Source: Frateuria soli
GTDB taxonomy: Bacteria; Pseudomonadota; Gammaproteobacteria; Xanthomonadales; Rhodanobacteraceae
Direction: 5' to 3'
DNA: 64,000 nt
NCBI RefSeq assembly: GCF_021117385.1
Contig: NZ_CP088252.1
Coordinates: 1,860,001-1,924,000, forward strand
The notes beneath the pieces were generated by a model, which was given only the letters and a program-made list of their open reading frames with translations, did no database searches and was not told where the DNA came from. A program made the position numbers and the translations under genes. Below, piece after piece: positions 31,365 to 41,703 of this stretch (positions are counted from its first letter, which is position 1; each line of letters opens with the position of its first letter).

Positions 31365-32873
31365 TTAGATCTTGTGAACGGCGAGCTGCTGCACCAGCTG
31401 GGACACCGACGCATCCATCAGGTGGACCAGCGGCTGCGGCCAGATGCCAAGTGCCAGCACGGCGAGGGCGAAGGCACCCAGTACGAACGTCTCGCGCCCG
31501 TTGATTTCCTTCATCTCGCGCACGTGCGGGTTGGTGATGTCGCCCCACAGCACGCGCTTGACCATCCACAGCGTGTAGGCCGCGCCGATGATCAGGGTGA
31601 AGGCGGCGAACAGCGCGATCCACGGGTTGGCGCTGAAGCTGGCCAGCACCACCATGAACTCGCCGACGAAGCCGCTGGTGCCCGGGAGGCCGGAGTTGGC
31701 CATGGCGAACAGCACATAGAAGAACCCGAACCACGGCATGACGTTGATCAGGCCGCCGTAGTCCTTGATCTGGCGCGTGTGCAGCCGGTCGTACATCACG
31801 CCGATGCAGGAGAACATCGCGCCCGAGACGAAGCCGTGCGAGATCATCTGCACCATCGCGCCCTGCATGCCGAGCTTGGCCGCATCAAGGTTGTTGGCAT
31901 CGCGCACCAGCATGAAGGCGATGAAGATGCCCAAGGTGACGAAGCCCATGTGCGCGACGGACGAGTACGCCACCAGCTTCTTCATGTCGTCCTGCACGAG
32001 CGCGACATAACCGATATAGACCACGGCGATCAGGCTGAGCACGATGATCAGCCAGGCGAAGTGCTCGGACGCGTCCGGCACGATCGGCAGCGAGAAGCGC
32101 AGGAAACCGTATCCGCCGATCTTCAGCATCACCGCCGCCAGCACCACCGAGCCGCCTGTCGGCGCTTCCACGTGGGCATCCGGCAACCAGGTGTGCACCG
32201 GCACCATCGGCACCTTGACCGCGAACGCGATCAGGAAGGCGAAGAACAGCCAGGTCTGCTCCTTCATCGTCAGCGGCAGCATCGCCAGCGCGTGCAGGTC
32301 GAAGGTGCCGGCCTTGAGGTACAGGTAGATCAGCCCGATCAGCATGAAGATCGAACCGAGGAACGTGTAGATGAAGAACTTCAAGGTGGCGTAGACGCGC
32401 CGCGGGCCACCCCAGATGCCGATCAGGATGAACATCGGGATCAGCATCGCCTCGAAGAACACGTAGAACAGCAAGGCGTCGGTGGCGCAGAACACGCCGA
32501 TCATCAGGCCCTCGAGCACCAGCATGGCGGCCATGTACTGGTGCGGCTTGTCCTGGATCACCTCCCAGGCGCCCATGATCACCAGGATCGTGACGAAAGT
32601 GGTGAGCAGGATCAGCGCAACCGAGATGCCGTCCACGGCCAGGCCGTAGTGCACGCCGAGCGAGGCGATCCAGACGTGGCTCTCGGTCAGTTGCATGGCG
32701 CCGTCGGCGGCGTTGTAGGCCGGCAGCAGGAACAGGCTGGCCACGAAGGTCAGCACCGCCACCAGCAGCGAGATCCAGCGGGCCAGGCCCGGTCGGCCGG
32801 AGCCGGCCAGCAGCACCGGAATCGCGCCGACGATGGGAAGCCAGATCAGCAGGCTGAGCAAGTGATTGAACAT
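31365..32873 (-). CDS. nuoM: NADH-quinone oxidoreductase subunit M
   Basis: A 502-residue antiporter-like membrane subunit that pumps protons. Family stretches include LYVFFEAMLIPMFILIGIWGG, FAVKVPMVPVHTWLPDAHVEAPTGGS (Lys and His of the proton path) and MKKLVAYSSVAHMGFV. About 14 helices are expected. It starts 13 bases after nuoL. Confidence 0.96.
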   Translation of the reverse strand: MFNHLLSLLIWLPIVGAIPVLLAGSGRPGLARWISLLVAVLTFVASLFLLPAYNAADGAMQLTESHVWIASLGVHYGLAVDGISVALILLTTFVTILVIMGAWEVIQDKPHQYMAAMLVLEGLMIGVFCATDALLFYVFFEAMLIPMFILIGIWGGPRRVYATLKFFIYTFLGSIFMLIGLIYLYLKAGTFDLHALAMLPLTMKEQTWLFFAFLIAFAVKVPMVPVHTWLPDAHVEAPTGGSVVLAAVMLKIGGYGFLRFSLPIVPDASEHFAWLIIVLSLIAVVYIGYVALVQDDMKKLVAYSSVAHMGFVTLGIFIAFMLVRDANNLDAAKLGMQGAMVQMISHGFVSGAMFSCIGVMYDRLHTRQIKDYGGLINVMPWFGFFYVLFAMANSGLPGTSGFVGEFMVVLASFSANPWIALFAAFTLIIGAAYTLWMVKRVLWGDITNPHVREMKEINGRETFVLGAFALAVLALGIWPQPLVHLMDASVSQLVQQLAVHKI

Positions 32874-32886
32874 GGAGCGTGCTTCC

Positions 32887-34983
32887 TTATTGCCCGATCT
32901 GCCCGGACCCGAAGACCCAGAACCCGCCCAGCAGCAGGATCAGGCCGAGAATCATCGCGAAGGCGTAGTGGTAGAGATAGCCGGACTGCAGACGGCGCAC
33001 GCCGGCGGCGATGCGCTGCACAAGGCCCGCCGAGCCGTTGACCAGCGCGCCGTCGATCACCGCCGCATCGCCGGCCTTCCAGAACAGCCGGCCCAGCTTC
33101 ACGCCGCCGCGGGCGAAGACCGCGAAGTACACGTCGTCGACCCAGTACTTGCGATCCAGCACGGTCCACAGCGGCTTGAGCGCGTTCTTGATCCTGCCGG
33201 CCATGGCCGGGTTGAACAGGTAGATATAGGTGGTGATCACGAAGGCGAGCACCACCAGCGCGAACGGCCAGCTCAACAGACCGTGCAGGGCCATCGCTGC
33301 AGGACCATGGAACTCGCGGCCCAGCTCGGCCAGCACGTTGTTCGCTTCTTCCACGTGGATCGCCTGGCCGAACCAGTCGCCGAACAACATCGGCCCGATC
33401 GTGAAGAAGCCGACCAGCAGCGACGGGATCGCCAGCAGGATCAGCGGCAGCGTCACCACCCAGGGCGATTCGTGCGGTGCGTGTTCCAGCTCGCCCGGCT
33501 TGTGGCCGTGGTGCGGGTCGTCCGAGCGCGCGTGGTGCTCGTCAGCGTGAGCATCGTGTCCGTGCGCGTCATGGTGGACGGCATGCGCGTGGCCATGATG
33601 GCCCACCACCACGAACCGCTCCTTGCCGTGGAAGGTCAGGTACATCTGGCGGAAGGTGTACAGCGCCGTGACGAATGCGCCGACCAGCACGCAGACATAG
33701 GCGTAGCCCGAACCCCAGCGATGCGACTCGCCGACCGCCTCGATGATGGCGTCCTTCGAGTAGAAGCCCGAGGTGAACGGGATCGCCACCAGCGCGAGGG
33801 AGCCGATCCACATGGTGATCCAGGTGATCGGCATGTACTTGCGCAGGCCGCCCATGTAGCGCATGTCCTGCTCGTGGTGCATGGCGATGATCACCGAACC
33901 TGCGCCCAGGAACAGCAGCGCCTTGAAGAACGCGTGGGTCATCAGGTGGAACACCGCGCCGGCATAGGCCGACACACCCAGCGCCACGGTCATGTAGCCC
34001 AGCTGCGACAGCGTCGAATAGGCCACCACGCGCTTGATGTCGTTCTGCACGATGCCGATCAGGCCGGTGAACAGCGCGCCGGTGGCGCCGATCACCATCA
34101 CGAAGCTCAGCGCACCTTCCGAGAGTTCGAAGAACGGCGACATGCGCGCGACCATGAAGATGCCCGCGGTCACCATCGTCGCCGCATGGATCAGCGCGGA
34201 GATCGGCGTCGGGCCTTCCATCGAGTCGGGCAGCCACACGTGCAGCGGCACCTGGGCCGACTTGCCCATGGCGCCCACGAACAGCAGCACGCAGATCACC
34301 GTGGCCGCGTCCCAGTGGGCGTCCGCCGTCAGCGCCAGCGACTTGCCGATCAGGCTGGGTGCACCGGCGAAGGCGGTGGCGTAGTCCAGCGTGCCCAGGA
34401 AATACAGCACCGCGGCAATACCGAGCAGGAAGCCGAAGTCGCCCACGCGGTTGACCAGGAACGCCTTGAGGTTGGCGAAAATCGCGGTCGGGCGCTTGTA
34501 CCAGAAGCCGATCAGCAGGTACGACACCAGGCCCACGCCTTCCCAGCCGAAGAACAGCTGCATGAAGTTGTTGCTCATCACGAGCATCAGCATCGCGAAG
34601 GTGAACAGCGAGATGTAGCTGAAGAAGCGCTGGTAACCGGGGTCGTCGGCCATGTAGCCGATGGTGTAGACGTGCACCAGCAGCGACACGAAGGTCACCA
34701 CCACCATCATCATGGCGGTCAGGCGGTCGACCAGGAAGCCGACGCTGACGTGCAGGCGGCCGATCTCGAACCAGGTGTAGATGTCCTGGTTGTAAGCCGG
34801 CGCACCGCCGGCGGTGATCTGGTAGAGCACGTAGAACGACAACGCGCACGAGAGCAGCAGGCCGAGGATGGTCACGCTGTGCGCACCGGCGCGGCCGATC
34901 TGCTTGCCGAGGAAACCGGCCAGCAGGCAGCCGGCGAGCGGTGCCAGCGCGATGATCAGCAGGATGTTCGTGGAAAGTTGCAT
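32887..34983 (-). CDS. nuoL: NADH-quinone oxidoreductase subunit L
   Basis: A 698-residue distal antiporter-like subunit with the long lateral helix at its C-terminus. Key motifs are FFGWEGVGLVSYLLIGFWY, GKSAQVPLHVWLPDSMEGPTP and IKRVVAYSTLSQLGYM. Between helices, residues 461-504 form an insertion with 16 histidines in 44 residues. It lies 4 bases after nuoK. Confidence 0.96.
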   Translation of the reverse strand: MQLSTNILLIIALAPLAGCLLAGFLGKQIGRAGAHSVTILGLLLSCALSFYVLYQITAGGAPAYNQDIYTWFEIGRLHVSVGFLVDRLTAMMMVVVTFVSLLVHVYTIGYMADDPGYQRFFSYISLFTFAMLMLVMSNNFMQLFFGWEGVGLVSYLLIGFWYKRPTAIFANLKAFLVNRVGDFGFLLGIAAVLYFLGTLDYATAFAGAPSLIGKSLALTADAHWDAATVICVLLFVGAMGKSAQVPLHVWLPDSMEGPTPISALIHAATMVTAGIFMVARMSPFFELSEGALSFVMVIGATGALFTGLIGIVQNDIKRVVAYSTLSQLGYMTVALGVSAYAGAVFHLMTHAFFKALLFLGAGSVIIAMHHEQDMRYMGGLRKYMPITWITMWIGSLALVAIPFTSGFYSKDAIIEAVGESHRWGSGYAYVCVLVGAFVTALYTFRQMYLTFHGKERFVVVGHHGHAHAVHHDAHGHDAHADEHHARSDDPHHGHKPGELEHAPHESPWVVTLPLILLAIPSLLVGFFTIGPMLFGDWFGQAIHVEEANNVLAELGREFHGPAAMALHGLLSWPFALVVLAFVITTYIYLFNPAMAGRIKNALKPLWTVLDRKYWVDDVYFAVFARGGVKLGRLFWKAGDAAVIDGALVNGSAGLVQRIAAGVRRLQSGYLYHYAFAMILGLILLLGGFWVFGSGQIGQ

Positions 34984-34987
34984 CGGC

Positions 34988-35293
34988 TCAGCCCTTCATC
35001 GAGTCGATTTCGGCGACGTTGACCGTGCTGCGGTTGCGGAACAGCAGCACCAGGATCGCCAGGCCGATCGCGGACTCGGCCGCCGCGACGGTGAGAATGA
35101 AGAACACGAACACCTGCCCGGACACGTCGCCCAGGAAGCGCGAGAACGCCACGAAGTTCATGTTCACCGCAAGCAGCATCAGCTCGATCGCCATCAGCAG
35201 CACGATCACGTTCTTGCGGTTGATGAACAGGCCGGCCACCGCGATGCAGAACAGCACCGCGCCCAGCACGATGAAATGCGACAGGGTGATCAT
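34988..35293 (-). CDS. nuoK: NADH-quinone oxidoreductase subunit K
   Basis: A 101-residue membrane subunit with three helices and the conserved proton-path glutamates ([17 protein letters not shown] and [19 protein letters not shown]). Its ATG overlaps the nuoJ stop by 4 bases, which suggests coupled translation. Confidence 0.96.
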   Translation of the reverse strand: MITLSHFIVLGAVLFCIAVAGLFINRKNVIVLLMAIELMLLAVNMNFVAFSRFLGDVSGQVFVFFILTVAAAESAIGLAILVLLFRNRSTVNVAEIDSMKG

Positions 35294-35937
35294 TGCAGCG
35301 GCTCCTGCGAGGCGGTCGGTTCATCCGGGCGTGAGGGCGCCATCTTGACCACGCGGATGCGGTCGCGCGGATTCACGCGCACCTGCTCGCTGGCGGACTC
35401 GTGCTTCTTGTCGCCGCGCTGGCGCAAGGTCAGCGCCACCGCCACCACCACGCCCACGGTAAGGATCAGCGCGGCGATCTCGAACGGCAGCAGGTACTGG
35501 GTGTAGAGCGCCCCACCCAGCCATGCGGTGTTGGACAGGCCCGCGGCAGCCGCCGGGTCGACGCCCATCACGCGCGCGTGCATGGCGCGCACGCCGATCA
35601 GGGCCAGCATCTCCGCGAGCATGACCAGCGCCACGACGATGCCGACCGGCAGGTAGCGGATGAAGCCTTCGCGAACCTGCTCCATCTTGATGTCCAGCAT
35701 CATGACGACGAACAGGAACAGCACCATCACCGCGCCCACGTAGACCACGATCAGCGCGATGGCGAGGAACTCGGCCTCCGCCAGCAGCCAGATGCAGGCG
35801 GTGCTGAAGAACGCCAGCACCAGCGAAAGCACCGCGTGCACCGAGTTCTTCAGGCTGATCACCGCCAGAGCGGCGCCCACGGTGACGGCCGCGAAGCCGT
35901 AGAAGCAGATCAGTTGGAACAGATTGGTATCGATCAT
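35290..35937 (-). CDS. nuoJ: NADH-quinone oxidoreductase subunit J
   Basis: A 215-residue membrane subunit with about five helices; it contains the pi-bulge helix region ([19 protein letters not shown]) near the quinone/E-channel. The C-terminus after residue 175 is a charged cytosolic tail. Normal length. Confidence 0.95.
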   Translation of the reverse strand: MIDTNLFQLICFYGFAAVTVGAALAVISLKNSVHAVLSLVLAFFSTACIWLLAEAEFLAIALIVVYVGAVMVLFLFVVMMLDIKMEQVREGFIRYLPVGIVVALVMLAEMLALIGVRAMHARVMGVDPAAAAGLSNTAWLGGALYTQYLLPFEIAALILTVGVVVAVALTLRQRGDKKHESASEQVRVNPRDRIRVVKMAPSRPDEPTASQEPLQ

Positions 35938-35949
35938 GTCGGTGGCCCT

Positions 35950-36441
35950 TTAGCGGTACGCCGCGTCCTGCGCGCGGGCCGCGGCGATCTCCGGCTCGAA
36001 GCGGTCGCCGATGGCGAGCAACTGCGCCTTGGTCACCACGTTCTGGCCACGCTGCTCGAAGTGGTACTCCATCACCGAGGTCTCGACGATCGAGTCCACC
36101 GGGCAGCTTTCCTCGCAGAAGCCGCAGAAAATGCACTTGAACAGGTCGATGTCGTAACGCGTGGTGCGACGCTGGCCGTCGCCCTCGCGCGGCGCCGAGT
36201 CGATGGTGATAGCCAGCGCCGGGCACACCGCCTCGCACAGCTTGCAGGCAATGCAGCGCTCCTCGCCGTTGGCGTAGCGGCGCAGCGCGTGCAGGCCGCG
36301 GAAGCGGTTCGAGCGCGGGATGTGCTCCATCGGAAAGCGCACGGTGTACTTGGGTTTGAACATGTAACCCAGGGTCAGGCCCATGCCCTTGAACAGCTCG
36401 ATGAGCAGCAGGCTCTTGAAGTATTCGGTAATGCGGTTCAT
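35950..36441 (-). CDS. nuoI: NADH-quinone oxidoreductase subunit I
   Basis: A 163-residue ferredoxin-like subunit of the connecting domain, holding clusters N6a and N6b. Two Cys sets are clear: [12 protein letters not shown] and [13 protein letters not shown] start at ATG 36441 ([13 protein letters not shown]); a longer in-frame reading overlaps nuoH. Confidence 0.96.
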   Translation of the reverse strand: MNRITEYFKSLLLIELFKGMGLTLGYMFKPKYTVRFPMEHIPRSNRFRGLHALRRYANGEERCIACKLCEAVCPALAITIDSAPREGDGQRRTTRYDIDLFKCIFCGFCEESCPVDSIVETSVMEYHFEQRGQNVVTKAQLLAIGDRFEPEIAAARAQDAAYR

Positions 36442-36449
36442 GAGTTGCC

Positions 36450-37502
36450 TTATGCCCCCGTGCCGGCAAGAACTAAGCCGAAGTACTTCATGCAGCCGGC
36501 CACGAGGACCCACACGATCGTGATGGGGATGAACACCTTCCAGCCCAGCCGCATGATCTGGTCGTAGCGGTAACGCGGGAAGGTGGCGCGGAACCACAGG
36601 AACAGGAACGACATCAGGAAGGCCTTGATCAGCAACCAGACGAAGCCGCCGGTCCAGATCCAGTTGACCCAGGGCGAGACGTCGGCAGTGATCCAGCCCT
36701 GCAGCGGGCTCAGCCACCCGCCCAGGAAGAAGATCGAGGCGAGGAAGCTCACCAGGATCATGTTGGCGTACTCGGCCAGGAAGAAGATCGCGAACGCCGA
36801 GCCCGAATACTCCACATGGAAGCCGGCGACGATCTCGGACTCGCCTTCGGCCACGTCGAACGGCGCGCGGTTGGTCTCGGCCACGCCGGAGATGAAGTAC
36901 ACGATGAACACCGGCAGCAACGGCAGCCAGAACCAGTCGAACAATCCCTTGCCGCCGGCCTGCGCGTGCACGATGTCGGTCAGGTTGAGCGAACCGGCCA
37001 GCACCAGCACGCAGACCAGCGAGAGGCCCATGGCCAGCTCATAGGAAATCACCTGCGCGGCCGAACGCATGGCGCCCAGCAAGGCGTAGCGCGAGTTGGA
37101 CGCCCAGCCGGCCAGGATGATGCCGTACACGCCCAGCGAGGTCATAGCCAGCAGGTACAACAAGCCGGCGTTGACGTTGGCGAGCACCATCCTGTCGCTG
37201 AAGGGCACCACTGCCCAGGCGGCGAAGGCCGGTACCAGCGCCAGCAGTGGGGCGAGGTAGTAGAGGAAGCGGTTGGCGCTGGAGGGAAGGATCACTTCCT
37301 TGATCAGCAGCTTGACCACGTCCGCGAAGGCCTGCAGCAGGCCCCAGGGGCCGACCTTGTTCGGTCCCATGCGCACGTGCATCCAGCCGATGACCTTGCG
37401 CTCCCAGTACACGAACATGGCCACCGCCAGGATCAGCGGCACCGCGATGCACAGGATGTAGACGACCGGCCAGACCAGCTCGTTGAGGAGTTGTTCGCCC
37501 AT
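36450..37502 (-). CDS. nuoH: NADH-quinone oxidoreductase subunit H
   Basis: A 350-residue membrane subunit with eight helices that forms the quinone chamber with NuoB and Nuo[21 protein letters not shown], the loop with SPFDLPEGE-like [20 protein letters not shown] and the C-terminal [13 protein letters not shown] are diagnostic. Confidence 0.96.
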   Translation of the reverse strand: MGEQLLNELVWPVVYILCIAVPLILAVAMFVYWERKVIGWMHVRMGPNKVGPWGLLQAFADVVKLLIKEVILPSSANRFLYYLAPLLALVPAFAAWAVVPFSDRMVLANVNAGLLYLLAMTSLGVYGIILAGWASNSRYALLGAMRSAAQVISYELAMGLSLVCVLVLAGSLNLTDIVHAQAGGKGLFDWFWLPLLPVFIVYFISGVAETNRAPFDVAEGESEIVAGFHVEYSGSAFAIFFLAEYANMILVSFLASIFFLGGWLSPLQGWITADVSPWVNWIWTGGFVWLLIKAFLMSFLFLWFRATFPRYRYDQIMRLGWKVFIPITIVWVLVAGCMKYFGLVLAGTGA

Positions 37503-37505
37503 GGG

Positions 37506-39833
37506 TTACGCCTTGCTCAGGGTGATGGCCGCGCCGTAAGGCGGCAGCGTGGCGGTCAGGTCGTGCGCCGCTTCGATCCACACCGCGCCGTCGGGTACGG
37601 CGGCGTCGATCGCGACCGGCAGCAGCGCGTCGGCCACCCGCACCTGCACCCCGGCGGCGAGGCCGTGATGCATGGCATCGCTGGCATTCATGCGCACGGC
37701 GGCCGGCCGGTTGATCGGGTGCGCGTTGAGCGCTTTGGCCCGACGCAGTACCGCGTCGCTGCGGTAGATCGGCCAGGTAGCCAGACGGACCAGGCCGCCG
37801 GCCACGCCCTGACGCGGTGCCAGCGCGGCGCCATGCGCCGGCTGCGGGCGCGTCGCGATGCCCTCGCGCAGGCCCGCCAGATCATCGAACTCGAAGCCGG
37901 CCAGCTGCAGCATGCCGCCGAGTGCACGCAGCACCTTCCAGCCGGCACGCGTCTCGCCCGGCGCCTTGGCACCGGCGACTACGCCCTGTGCCAGGCCATC
38001 GACGTTCACCAGCGTGCCGTCGGTCTCCGGCAGCAGCGCGATCGGCAGGATCACGTCGGCCACTTCGCGCAACGCAGCGCCGGCGTAGGCGTTGAAGGCC
38101 ACCACCTTCGCGCCGCCCAGCGCCTTGAGCGCCGCGGCACCGTCGGCGAAGTCGTAGGGCGGCTCCGCGCCGTACAGCACATAGGCCTTGCGCGGCTGGG
38201 CGAGCATCGCCTGCGCATCCAGGCCGCCGTTGCCCGGCAGCACGCCGCCCTGCCCCAGGCCCAGCGCATTGGCGCCGATCGGGAGTTCGTCGTAGCCGGC
38301 GCCGGTCGCCTGCGCAATGAAGCGCGCAACGGCCCGCAGCCAGGACGCCTGCGGATGCGTGGCAGCCGCCTCGCCCAGGATCACCACGGCCTTGCCGCCC
38401 TTGAGTGCGGCGATCGCGTCGTGGTCGCCCTCGTCGCTGTGGGCGCCGTTGATGGCGTCGGCCAGCGCGGCCGGTGCCGAGGCACCATGGGCAACCGCGG
38501 CCTTGGCCAGCGCCAGCAGCGCGTCAACCAGTGCCGCAGGCGACACGATGGCCTCGCCAGCCAGCGCATAGTTGAATTCGAAGCGAGCCGGGTTGACCGC
38601 ATAGACCTTCGCACCGCGCTTGACCGCCTGATGCAGGCGATGGTTGAGCAGCGGGATCTCGTGGCGCAGGTTGGACCCGACCAGCAGCGCCGCCTTGACC
38701 TCGGCCACCTCGGCCACCGGCACCTCGAAACGCTCCACGACCGGGCGGTCGGACAGGTCGAGCTGGCGCAGGCGATGGTCGATGTGCGCGCTGCCCAGAC
38801 CGCGCGCCAGGCGCAGCAGCAGGTCACCTTCCTCGTTGGTGGTGGCGGGCGAGGCCAGGATGCCCAGCTCGCTGCCCGGCACCGACTTCAGCGCCTCGGC
38901 AGCGGCGGCCAGCGCCTCTTCCCAGCTGGCCTGCTGCCACTGGCCGTTCCGCTTGATCTGCGGACCGTGCAGGCGGTCGGCCGCGTACAGGCCCTCGCGG
39001 CTGTAGCGGTCGCGGTCGGACAGCCAGCACTCGTTGACCGCCTCGTTGTCCCGCGGCACCACGCGCAGCACTTCGCCCCGGCGGGTATGCAGCCAGAGGT
39101 TGGAGCCCAGTGCGTCGTGGTAGCCGATCGACGGCCGTGCAATCAGCTCCCAGGCACGCGCCTTGAACTGGAACGGCTTGTCGGTCAGCGCGCCGACCGG
39201 GCAGACGTCGATGATGTTGCCGGACAGCTCCGTCTCCACCGTCTTGCCGATGTAGGTACCGATCTGCCGGTCCTCGCCGCGATACATGGCGCCCAGTTCG
39301 AAAGTGCCTGCGATCTCGCTGGTGAAGCGCACGCAGCGGGTGCAATGGATGCAGCGGGTCATCTCGGTGGCGACGAGGGGACCGATGTTCTCGTCGGAGA
39401 TGGTGCGCTTGCGTTCGGTGAAGCGCGACACGCTGCGGCCATAACCCAGCGCCAGGTCCTGCAGCTCGCATTCGCCGCCCTGGTCGCAGATCGGGCAGTC
39501 CAGCGGATGGTTGATCAGCAGGAACTCCATCACGTCCTTCTGGAACCTGAGCGCCTTGTCCGAGCGCGTCAGCACCTTCATGCCCTCGGCCACCGGTGTG
39601 GCGCAGGCAGGCTGCGGCTTGGGCATCATCCGGCCGCCCATCTCCACTTCCACCATGCACATGCGGCAGTTGGCGGCGACCGGGAGCTTGCGGTGGTAGC
39701 AGAAGCGCGGAAGCGAGATGCCCACGGCATCGGTCGCCTCGATGATCATGGCGCCCTTGCGGATCTGCACGGACTTGCCGTCGACCTCGATATTGACGAG
39801 ATCGGGGGCGGTGGGGGTCGGCTGCGCACTCAT
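37506..39833 (-). CDS. nuoG: NADH-quinone oxidoreductase subunit G
   Basis: A 775-residue peripheral-arm subunit. The N-terminal 2Fe-2S site (RFCYHRKLPVAANCRMCMVE) is followed by the N4/N5 Cys sets (HPLDCPICDQGGECELQD; CIHCTRCVRF; CPVGALTDKPF). In the region where E. coli carries the extra N7 cluster, the cysteines are absent, as in most complex I enzymes. The C-terminal two thirds are molybdopterin-oxidoreductase-like without cofactor. Its first base overlaps the last base of nuoF. Confidence 0.95.
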   Translation of the reverse strand: MSAQPTPTAPDLVNIEVDGKSVQIRKGAMIIEATDAVGISLPRFCYHRKLPVAANCRMCMVEVEMGGRMMPKPQPACATPVAEGMKVLTRSDKALRFQKDVMEFLLINHPLDCPICDQGGECELQDLALGYGRSVSRFTERKRTISDENIGPLVATEMTRCIHCTRCVRFTSEIAGTFELGAMYRGEDRQIGTYIGKTVETELSGNIIDVCPVGALTDKPFQFKARAWELIARPSIGYHDALGSNLWLHTRRGEVLRVVPRDNEAVNECWLSDRDRYSREGLYAADRLHGPQIKRNGQWQQASWEEALAAAAEALKSVPGSELGILASPATTNEEGDLLLRLARGLGSAHIDHRLRQLDLSDRPVVERFEVPVAEVAEVKAALLVGSNLRHEIPLLNHRLHQAVKRGAKVYAVNPARFEFNYALAGEAIVSPAALVDALLALAKAAVAHGASAPAALADAINGAHSDEGDHDAIAALKGGKAVVILGEAAATHPQASWLRAVARFIAQATGAGYDELPIGANALGLGQGGVLPGNGGLDAQAMLAQPRKAYVLYGAEPPYDFADGAAALKALGGAKVVAFNAYAGAALREVADVILPIALLPETDGTLVNVDGLAQGVVAGAKAPGETRAGWKVLRALGGMLQLAGFEFDDLAGLREGIATRPQPAHGAALAPRQGVAGGLVRLATWPIYRSDAVLRRAKALNAHPINRPAAVRMNASDAMHHGLAAGVQVRVADALLPVAIDAAVPDGAVWIEAAHDLTATLPPYGAAITLSKA

Positions 39834-41143
39834 CAGGCGGCAACTCCAAGCTTGTCGTCGGTCATCGAGCGGCCGTGCTCGACGAAATATTCGAATTCGT
39901 TCCAGAAATGGTGCAGGAAGCCCTGCACCGGCCAGGCGGCGGCCTCGCCGAAGGCGCAGATGGTATGGCCCTCGATCTGGCCGGCGACCGCCTTGAGGCG
40001 ATGCAGGTCATCGAGCGTGCCCTTGCCTTCGACGATGCGCGTGAGCACGCGGTGCATCCAGCCGGTGCCTTCGCGGCAGGGCGTGCACTGGCCGCAGGAC
40101 TCGTAGCGGTAGAAGCGCGAGATGCGGTGGCAGGCGCGCACCATGCAGGTGGTCTCGTCCATCACGATGACCGCACCCGAACCCAGGCCCGAGCCCGCCT
40201 TCTGCAGGCTGTCGTAGTCCATCGTGCACTCGAGGATGGTCGCCGCGGGCAGCACCTTCATCGAGGAACCGCCCGGGATCACCGCCTTCAGCTGGTGGCC
40301 GTTGCGCACGCCGCCGGCCATCGCCAGCAGGTCCTTGAACGGCGTGCCCAGACGGATCTCGAAGTTGCCCGGACTGTTGACGTGGCCCGAGACCGAGAAG
40401 ATCTTCGGGCCGCCGTTGTTGGGCTTGCCGAGGTTCAGGAACCAGTCGGCGCCGTTGCGCAGGATCGCCGGCACCGACGCATAGGTCTCGGTGTTGTTGA
40501 TCGTGGTCGGCTTGCCGTACAGGCCGAAGTTGGCCGGGAACGGCGGCTTGAAGCGCGGCAGGCCCTTCTTGCCTTCGAGCGACTCCATCAACGCGGTTTC
40601 CTCGCCGCAGATGTAGGCGCCCGCGCCGAGCGCGGCGTAGATGTCCACGTCGATGCCGCTGCCGCCGATGTCCTTGCCGAGCAGCCCCGCTGCATAGGCT
40701 TCCTTCAGCGCCGCCTCGAAGTGCTCGAACGGCTCGTGGTGGAACTCGCCGCGCAGGTAGTTGTAGGCCACCGTCGAGCCGGTGCAGTAGCAGGCGATCG
40801 CCAGGCCCTCGATCACCGCGTGCGGGTTGTAGCGCAGGATGTCGCGGTCCTTGGCCGTGCCCGGCTCGGACTCGTCCGAGTTGCACAGGATGTACTTCTG
40901 CATCGTGCCCTTGGGCATGAAGGACCACTTCAGGCCGGTCGGGAAGCCCGCGCCGCCACGGCCGCGCAGGCTGGACTTCTTGACCTCTTCGATGAGCGTG
41001 GCCGGATCCGGCTTCTCGGCGAGGATCTTGCGCCACGCCTTGTATCCGTCGACCTTCTCGTAGCTTTCCATCGACCACGGCGTGTCGAAGTGCAGCGTGG
41101 TGTAGACGACCTGGTGCGCCTGGGGTGCGGAACCGACTGCCAT
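39833..41143 (-). CDS. nuoF: NADH-quinone oxidoreductase subunit F
   Basis: A 436-residue NADH-oxidising subunit carrying FMN and the N3 4Fe-4S cluster. The NADH/FMN site shows [13 protein letters not shown] and [17 protein letters not shown]; the cluster is ligated in [15 protein letters not shown] plus a downstream Cys ([13 protein letters not shown]). Entry point of electrons from the NADH made by the suc operon enzymes. Confidence 0.96.
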   Translation of the reverse strand: MAVGSAPQAHQVVYTTLHFDTPWSMESYEKVDGYKAWRKILAEKPDPATLIEEVKKSSLRGRGGAGFPTGLKWSFMPKGTMQKYILCNSDESEPGTAKDRDILRYNPHAVIEGLAIACYCTGSTVAYNYLRGEFHHEPFEHFEAALKEAYAAGLLGKDIGGSGIDVDIYAALGAGAYICGEETALMESLEGKKGLPRFKPPFPANFGLYGKPTTINNTETYASVPAILRNGADWFLNLGKPNNGGPKIFSVSGHVNSPGNFEIRLGTPFKDLLAMAGGVRNGHQLKAVIPGGSSMKVLPAATILECTMDYDSLQKAGSGLGSGAVIVMDETTCMVRACHRISRFYRYESCGQCTPCREGTGWMHRVLTRIVEGKGTLDDLHRLKAVAGQIEGHTICAFGEAAAWPVQGFLHHFWNEFEYFVEHGRSMTDDKLGVAA

Positions 41144-41153
41144 TAGCTGTGCC

Positions 41154-41681
41154 TCATTCCAGACCGTCGAGGATTTCGTCGAGCTTCTCGGGCGTGAGCC
41201 GCTCGTGATAGTGGCCGTTGACCGTCATCGCCGGCGCGTACACGCAGGCGGCGATGCATTCCTCTTCCCTCTTGAGGTAAACGCGGCCGTCCTGCGTGCT
41301 CTCGCCCAGCTTGATGCCGAGCTTGTTCTCGCAGTGGCGCACCAACCCTTCGGCGCCGTTGAGCCAGCACGAGATGTTGGTACAGATGGCGACGTTGTTG
41401 CGGCCGACCGGCTTGGTTTCGAGCATCGAATAGAAGCTCGCCACCTCGTAACCCCAGATCGCGGGCAGTTCGAGGTACTTGGTCACCGCGGTGATCAGCT
41501 CGTCGGTGAGGAAGCCCTGGTTCTGCTCCTGCGCGGCAAACAGCCCCTGGATCAGCGCCGAGCGCTTGCGGTCCGGCGGGAACTTGGCGATCCATTCGTC
41601 GATGTGGTGGCGGGTGTGATCGCTGAGCACGACGAGCGGATCGACATGCTTGACCTGCTCGTAGTTGTTGGTGGCCTTCAT
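41154..41681 (-). CDS. nuoE: NADH-quinone oxidoreductase subunit E
   Basis: A 175-residue thioredoxin-like 2Fe-2S subunit (cluster N1a). Ligands are in CTNISC (C-x4-C) and CIAACVYAP (C-x3-C). Normal length and start ([16 protein letters not shown]). Confidence 0.95.
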   Translation of the reverse strand: MKATNNYEQVKHVDPLVVLSDHTRHHIDEWIAKFPPDRKRSALIQGLFAAQEQNQGFLTDELITAVTKYLELPAIWGYEVASFYSMLETKPVGRNNVAICTNISCWLNGAEGLVRHCENKLGIKLGESTQDGRVYLKREEECIAACVYAPAMTVNGHYHERLTPEKLDEILDGLE

Positions 41682-41703
41682 GGGGAATCTCCGTGGTGCC
41701 GGC

